64,000 nt of DNA from Candidatus Eiseniibacteriota bacterium (GTDB lineage: Bacteria > Eisenbacteria > RBG-16-71-46 > CAIMUX01): positions 1 through 64,000 of the forward strand of contig CAIMUX010000129.1 of NCBI GenBank assembly GCA_903844735.1, given 5' to 3'. The notes below the pieces were generated by a model. It saw nothing but the letters and a program-made list of their open reading frames with translations, ran no database searches and was not told the DNA's origin. The translations under genes were made by a program, and so were the position numbers. Positions 59,846-64,000 of the stretch are shown here, piece after piece. Each line of letters opens with the position of its first letter. Within the stretch, counting starts at the first letter, position 1.

Positions 59846-60441
59846 TTCCCTCCGTTCCCCGCGTCGCGCCGCTCCAAGGCGCGGCGGAGCTTCCGCCGCG
59901 CGCCCTGCAGAAGACCGCGGGCCCCCGATGCGTCGTCGATCCGCAGCAGGCGCGTGATTGCGTCCACCGGCATCTGCTCGAAACACCGCAGCCAGAGCGC
60001 TTCCTGCTCGCGCGGGTCGAGGTGTGTGCGAATCAACGCCAGCAGAGCTTCTTCGTCGTCCTTCTCCTCCAGCGCTTGGTCCGGTCCCGGGTGGTCGCCG
60101 GCCCGTTCGTCGGGATCCGCTTCGTCGTCCCGCAGAAGCGACGGCCGGCGCAAGGCGCACAGGCAGCAGTTCCGCGTGATGACATACATCCAGGAAACGA
60201 AGCGTCCGGTTCCTCGATAGCTGCCGAGGTGCCGGTAGGCGTTGAGCAAGGCTTCCTGGGCCAGGTCGAGCGCGCCTTCCCGGTCCCCCACCATCCGAAG
60301 ACACCAGCGATACGTAATCTTGCTGTAGCGCCCGAGAAGTTCGGCCGCGGCGGAGCCCGCCTCGGGGCCATCCGGATCTTGAGCGACCAGCGCAGCGAGC
60401 GCCTCGTCCGGCACCTCCGTGTACGATTGCGACGTCATCAT
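59842..60441 (-). CDS. ECF-type RNA polymerase sigma factor
   Basis: 199 residues from ATG 60441 (or 60438). Region 2 is YSKITYRWCLRMVGDREGAL ... AYRHLGSYRGTGRFVSWMYV, and region 4 is LDPREQEALWLRCFEQMPVD ... GARRKLRRALERR; there is no region 1 or 3, as in extracytoplasmic-function sigma factors. Region 2.4-like Arg-rich stretch ITRNCCLCALRR carries unusual cysteines. It starts 26 bases after the CHAT gene and overlaps its anti-sigma gene, so all three are co-expressed. Target promoters are unknown; the operon of exported proteins just downstream is a reasonable first candidate. Confidence 0.92.
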   Translation of the reverse strand: MMTSQSYTEVPDEALAALVAQDPDGPEAGSAAAELLGRYSKITYRWCLRMVGDREGALDLAQEALLNAYRHLGSYRGTGRFVSWMYVITRNCCLCALRRPSLLRDDEADPDERAGDHPGPDQALEEKDDEEALLALIRTHLDPREQEALWLRCFEQMPVDAITRLLRIDDASGARGLLQGARRKLRRALERRDAGNGGK

Positions 60442-60466
60442 GAAAGATGCGGAGACTCCCCTGGAA

Positions 60467-63256
60467 TCACAGACCCCGGCGTCCATTCCTGGAAACGAGG
60501 CGCGGCCCGAAAAGCAGCACCGCCCCTCCCAGGGCAAGCAAGACAGACCAAGCCGGCCGGGGCACGAACCAGCGTCTCGTGATATGGACAGGGAGATCCC
60601 CGTCCCCGACCACGACGAAGCCGGCCCAGTGGACCGGATGAGCCGTCTGCGGCCTTCGGCGGAGCGCCGCCTGGGCCTGCACCAGTGCCGTCGAGACGGT
60701 ACACCCCCGGCGTAGACCGCTGTACAATTCCTGCGTTAGAAGATAGGCGCTCCGGTCGTTCACGGGCCAGAGGGTTGCGACGACCGTCCGCGCGCCCGCG
60801 GCCAGGAATGCGGCGGCCAACCCCTGCAAGCCTTCGCCGGGAAGAACTCGATTGCCGGCCGTCCGGCATCCCGACAGCACCACCAGCCGCGCTGCCACAC
60901 GGGCCCGGGCGATATCGCCGGCGACCAGATCCGGCACGGAGTCGGATCCGGTCCCTCGGTCGAGAACAATCCGAGACCGCCAGGGGTGATCCTCGTCCCC
61001 GGTCGTGTGTGCGGCGAAGTGGAGCACGTCGAAGCCACCGAGCGCCGCCGCGGCTCCGCCGGAGTCCGGGGTTGCGGGCGCCCCCATCGTCGCGTGCGCG
61101 CAAGTGCGGAGAATGTAGCCCGTCTCGGCCCGAACGCCGGGGAGGGCCGCGCCGTTTTCCGTTCGGGAGCCGCTCAGCACGAGAATCGAGGCGGGGGGTT
61201 CCGCTCCCGGGCGGGTTCCTGGACCGGAGGCGCGCAGCCGCGCCAGGATCGACGCCGACGGGACCTGCTGCACCGTGACGGGGGTAGGCGACGCGTCGCG
61301 GGACTCCTCCGGTGCTGCCAGCAGCAGGGCGAAGGGGATGCGGTTGATCTCGCCGTCGGGGGAGATCGTCAGGGTGCGGACTCCGGGCAACTGATCCTCA
61401 ATGGGTCCGAGAAGCACAGAGCGCACAGCCTGCGTCACGCGAACGAGGTCGGCCGGCGTCGAGCCGGGCGCAGCCACGAGTTTCGCGAACCGATCCAGCC
61501 GCTCCGCCAACTCCGGGCCTGGCAGAAGCGGAAAGGCGCGGCATTCCTGCCGAGTGACGACAAAGCAGAAAGACCGATCCGTGCCGAGATAGTAGTCGAG
61601 GAGCATCTCGCCGGGACGGAGCACGCCCTGCTGTAACATGCGGCAGGTGATCGGTGCCGCGGAGCGGGCCGGCGCGTCCATCCCATCCGGCCCGAGCATC
61701 CGTTCGATCATGGTGCGCGCCTTGTACCGTTGCACCGCGTCGAAAGCCAGTACCGTTCGCTCCTCCGCAGGGGGGCCGCCGGGGAATGCGAGCAGGAGGC
61801 TGCCCAACCCGCCGAACAGATCGTGCGCGAGTACGCCGCGGGTCTCGCGCCACTGCGGATCGGCCGGAAGCGCCCGCTCCGATTCCCAGCACTCGATTGC
61901 GCGTTGGTACAGGGCCAGCGCTCGGTCCGGTCTGTGAAGCAGGCGCTCTGCATCGGCAGCCGAAATGAGCGAAGACATGAGGAGATCCTCTCGCCCCAGG
62001 CGGCTCGCGGAGGCGCCGGCCCGCGTCAGGACCTCCAAGCTTGAGCCTGCCTGCCCCGCGTGCAGCAGGCGCAGCCCGAGTTCGAGATCGAACTGAACGC
62101 GCAGGAGCGGATCCTCCAGGCGACCAGCCCACGCGCTCCGTTCTTGGAGAAGCCGCAGAGCAGCGCCGTTGCTGTCCGCTTCGGCCAGCGCCCGCGCCAA
62201 CCCGACCACCGCGCCCAGTTCATCCCGGACATCCAGCCGGTCGGCCTGCGCGAGGGTGGCGCGATGCAGGCCCGCCGCCTGGCGAGGACGGCCGTCCGCG
62301 CGCAGGGCATAGGCCAGCTCGTTGCTCAACTCCATGGCTTTGTCGCGCAGGCCCCGGTCGAGACAGACTGTGCGCAAGCTGTCGAGGCGAGCGATGGCCT
62401 CGCCCGGGAGGCCCAACTGCAGCTCGCACTGGGCGAGGTTGGTGGCGACGATGACCGCCTCGGGCAAATTGCTGTCGGCGCACTGGAGCTCGTAGGCCCG
62501 TTGGAAGCGGCGGTGCGCCTCCCCGGGATCGCCGAGATCGAGCAGGAGACAGCCCATGTTGTTCAAAGCCGGAGCCTCCGTCGCAGGCCAACCCCGATCG
62601 TGGGCCAACTCGGCCGAGCGCCGGTAGCAGGCCAGGGCGTCGCTGTAGGCGCCGAGATCCTGCAGCGTGGTGCCCAGACCATTGAGGGCGAACAACTCGG
62701 CGCGTGCATCCTTCACGCCGTGGAACAGGACGACCGCGGCGCCATAGTGGTCGCGCGCCGCGCTCGCCCGGCCGTTGGTCCAGTCGTCGTACGCGAGGCC
62801 GGTGAGGGCCCAGCCCTGGTGCAGGCTGTCTCCGGCCGTCCGGGCGAGATCGAGGAGGCTCTGGAATTCCACCGCCGCACGCTCCCGTTCTCCGGTCTGG
62901 AGGGAGGCGACCGCCCGCCAGCGGAGGCAGGTGCGTTCCAGATGACCGTGGTGGAGACGGCGCGCGCAGGCGAGGCCCTCGTCCAGGGCGTCCCGGCCCT
63001 GGAGCGCCTCGCCGATGGCGACATGAGACGAGCCCGTTCGGGCGAGAAGTTCCACGAGATAGAGCGAGTCCCCGACCGCGCGGGCCGCAGCGATCTCGCG
63101 GTCGAGACGGTCCCACAACTCCTGGCGCGCGTTCGCCTGCCAGAGTGAATCGAGGGCAGCGATCGTGACGGCGTGGGGGGGAAACGACGCACCGCGCGCC
63201 TCCGTCAGCACGAGGAGCATCGTGAGCGCCACGCCTGCGACGGGCCAACGGCTCAA
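60467..63256 (-). CDS. Exported TPR-CHAT caspase-like protease
   Basis: 929 residues, probably from TTG 63256 with AGGAG nine bases upstream. A signal peptide (VAGVALTMLLVLTEARGA) is followed by about ten tetratricopeptide units (WALTGLAYDDWTNGRASAAR, LNGLGTTLQDLGAYSDALAC, ALNNMGCLLLDLGDPGEAHR). The CHAT protease domain spans about 560-900, with the catalytic dyad His near 750 (VLHFAAHTTGD) and Cys near 796 (LVVLSGCRTAG). One C-terminal membrane helix (AWSVLLALGGAVLLFG) and a basic tail end it. The whole protein should face the periplasm, tethered at its C-terminus. It heads the operon that ends with an ECF sigma and an anti-sigma whose outer domain lies in the same compartment. Confidence 0.9.
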   Translation of the reverse strand: MSRWPVAGVALTMLLVLTEARGASFPPHAVTIAALDSLWQANARQELWDRLDREIAAARAVGDSLYLVELLARTGSSHVAIGEALQGRDALDEGLACARRLHHGHLERTCLRWRAVASLQTGERERAAVEFQSLLDLARTAGDSLHQGWALTGLAYDDWTNGRASAARDHYGAAVVLFHGVKDARAELFALNGLGTTLQDLGAYSDALACYRRSAELAHDRGWPATEAPALNNMGCLLLDLGDPGEAHRRFQRAYELQCADSNLPEAVIVATNLAQCELQLGLPGEAIARLDSLRTVCLDRGLRDKAMELSNELAYALRADGRPRQAAGLHRATLAQADRLDVRDELGAVVGLARALAEADSNGAALRLLQERSAWAGRLEDPLLRVQFDLELGLRLLHAGQAGSSLEVLTRAGASASRLGREDLLMSSLISAADAERLLHRPDRALALYQRAIECWESERALPADPQWRETRGVLAHDLFGGLGSLLLAFPGGPPAEERTVLAFDAVQRYKARTMIERMLGPDGMDAPARSAAPITCRMLQQGVLRPGEMLLDYYLGTDRSFCFVVTRQECRAFPLLPGPELAERLDRFAKLVAAPGSTPADLVRVTQAVRSVLLGPIEDQLPGVRTLTISPDGEINRIPFALLLAAPEESRDASPTPVTVQQVPSASILARLRASGPGTRPGAEPPASILVLSGSRTENGAALPGVRAETGYILRTCAHATMGAPATPDSGGAAAALGGFDVLHFAAHTTGDEDHPWRSRIVLDRGTGSDSVPDLVAGDIARARVAARLVVLSGCRTAGNRVLPGEGLQGLAAAFLAAGARTVVATLWPVNDRSAYLLTQELYSGLRRGCTVSTALVQAQAALRRRPQTAHPVHWAGFVVVGDGDLPVHITRRWFVPRPAWSVLLALGGAVLLFGPRLVSRNGRRGL

Positions 63257-63599
63257 CGGTCGCCGCTCCTGGAGCGGTCAAGCGGACCGGATCTGGTCCC
63301 GTTTCGGAGCATGGCTCATTGTAGCAGAGGCGGCGTTTTGTCGGCGAAAGCCGGCTGTAGCGGGCTCTCGATCATCCGGTCGGGCCCTCACACCTGCCGG
63401 GGCCGCTTTTCTTCGCGGTAAGCCCGCGAGAAGTCTACCAGCGGTGCGTAGACCCAGCGAACAGGGCGGCGGCAGTCCTTGATCGCCCTGAAGCCGCCGG
63501 AGTTCCGCCCGGCGTTTCGGACGGGACCCAAAGTCCCGACCGGGCGAACACCCCGGAGTCTGGCAGAAGATCGTCACTCAACAGGAACAGGGGGCAGAA
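63257..63599. other. Divergent intergenic region
   Basis: 343 bases between the CHAT operon and a rightward gene. It contains the CHAT ribosome site (AGGAG) and, at its right end, the GGGGG site of the next gene. A weak hairpin around 63412-63435 (TTCTTCGCGG ... CCGCGAGAAG) is the only structure noticed. No gene or riboswitch recognised. Confidence 0.35.
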
Positions 63600-64000
63600 A
63601 TGAAACTCGCATCGGGAATCGTGGCAGTAGCGCTTGCGTTGGTCGTCGCGTCGAACGGAATCGCGGGCCTTCCGGCAGAGTTCAACAACAAGGGCCACTT
63701 CGAGGAGCTTCGTGTCACGACGACCGAGGAAAGTCCCATCGTCCTGGGAAACGCGAATATCTCCGACGGCGTGATTCTCGGGAAATCCTCCAACGTGAAG
63801 TTCGATGCGGTGAAGAAGCTGGAGTACAAGACGGGCAACCACGCGACGGCGGGATCGATCTGGGGCGGCGTCATCGGTTGCGGCATCGGCGTCGCGGTTG
63901 CCATGGGGACGAAGAAAACAGAAACCGAAGGAAACTCGATGTTCGAAGTGCAGACCACGACGATTCAAACGTGGCCAATCTACCTTATTGGAGTAGGTGG
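63600..64000 (+). CDS. Exported protein, 3' end beyond the window
   Basis: 133 codons visible, open at the right edge, from ATG 63600 with GGGGG at -10. A signal peptide (LASGIVAVALALVVASNGIA) precedes a mature start GLPAEFNNKGHFEELRVTTT and a beta-rich stretch (VKFDAVKKLEYKTGNHATAG), then a Gly-rich hydrophobic segment WGGVIGCGIGVAVAMG that may cross or enter a membrane. No family recognised. It is divergent from the CHAT operon. Confidence 0.7.
   Translation, partial: MKLASGIVAVALALVVASNGIAGLPAEFNNKGHFEELRVTTTEESPIVLGNANISDGVILGKSSNVKFDAVKKLEYKTGNHATAGSIWGGVIGCGIGVAVAMGTKKTETEGNSMFEVQTTTIQTWPIYLIGVG

Noticed and set aside
62060-63148. 362-codon plus-strand ORF opposite the TPR region of the CHAT gene
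   Set aside because: Antisense of TPR coding sequence; no start signal.
59093-63256. A true type III-E CRISPR (Craspase) locus
   Set aside because: There is no gRAMP/Cas7-11, Cas1 or array, and the CHAT protein is exported, unlike the cytoplasmic Craspase subunit.

Overview
The window is GC-rich, densely coding bacterial DNA, probably from a free-living Gram-negative member of a little-cultured lineage. Gram-negative: it encodes a complete tripartite RND metal exporter, lipoprotein and secretion signals and a TonB-like fragment. FCB-like or a neighbouring candidate phylum (for example Eisenbacteria or Latescibacteria): three secreted proteins end in the FlgD-Ig-like module common there, next to LVIVD, FG-GAP and other extracellular repeats. 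This placement is an inference from gene content; there is no rRNA in the window and I recognised no tRNA.

Layout. 1-1125 holds two opposed, broken pieces of IS91-family transposase. 1563-7678 (minus) is one tightly coupled operon: a V4R-like protein, the small and large subunits of a cytoplasmic group-3-type [NiFe] hydrogenase, a two-cluster ferredoxin, a second V4R-like protein, the hydrogenase maturation protease and, last, a soluble poly-HAMP chemoreceptor. Divergent from it, 8029-11055 encodes a FecCD-type metal/chelate ABC importer, followed by a complete hypABCDEF set (11589-17771) that builds the NiFe(CN)2CO centre. Together this is a hydrogenase island with structural, maturation, probable metal-supply and putative signalling parts.

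17741-27531 carries a small membrane protein, an FHA-GAF-PP2C regulator split by a poly-C frameshift, a fluoride riboswitch with crcB and a DUF190 gene, gene debris, a radical SAM protein and an M16C metalloprotease. 27570-36157 has a large secreted HEAT/solenoid protein, isocitrate dehydrogenase, HisRS and a membrane TPR protein. 36230-43232 has a secreted C25-like/FG-GAP protein, a TonB remnant, an Nramp transporter and a 5'-truncated LVIVD protein.

43550-53280 is a copper/silver-type unit: histidine kinase, sigma54 response regulator, a candidate sigma54 promoter with upstream repeats, a metal-binding periplasmic protein and CusC-, CusB- and CusA-like exporter genes. 53530-58763 (minus) is a set of three secreted or surface proteins. 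59093-63256 (minus) is a TPR-CHAT protease, ECF sigma factor and HxxxCxxC anti-sigma operon. A partial secreted protein runs off the right edge.

Two cross-cutting points: many genes overlap by 1-4 bases with ATG, GTG or TTG starts, and several conserved proteins carry short in-frame tandem repeats near a terminus or at a domain edge. The most interesting candidate systems are the hydrogenase/V4R/chemoreceptor operon and the CRISPR-free TPR-CHAT/sigma/anti-sigma operon.
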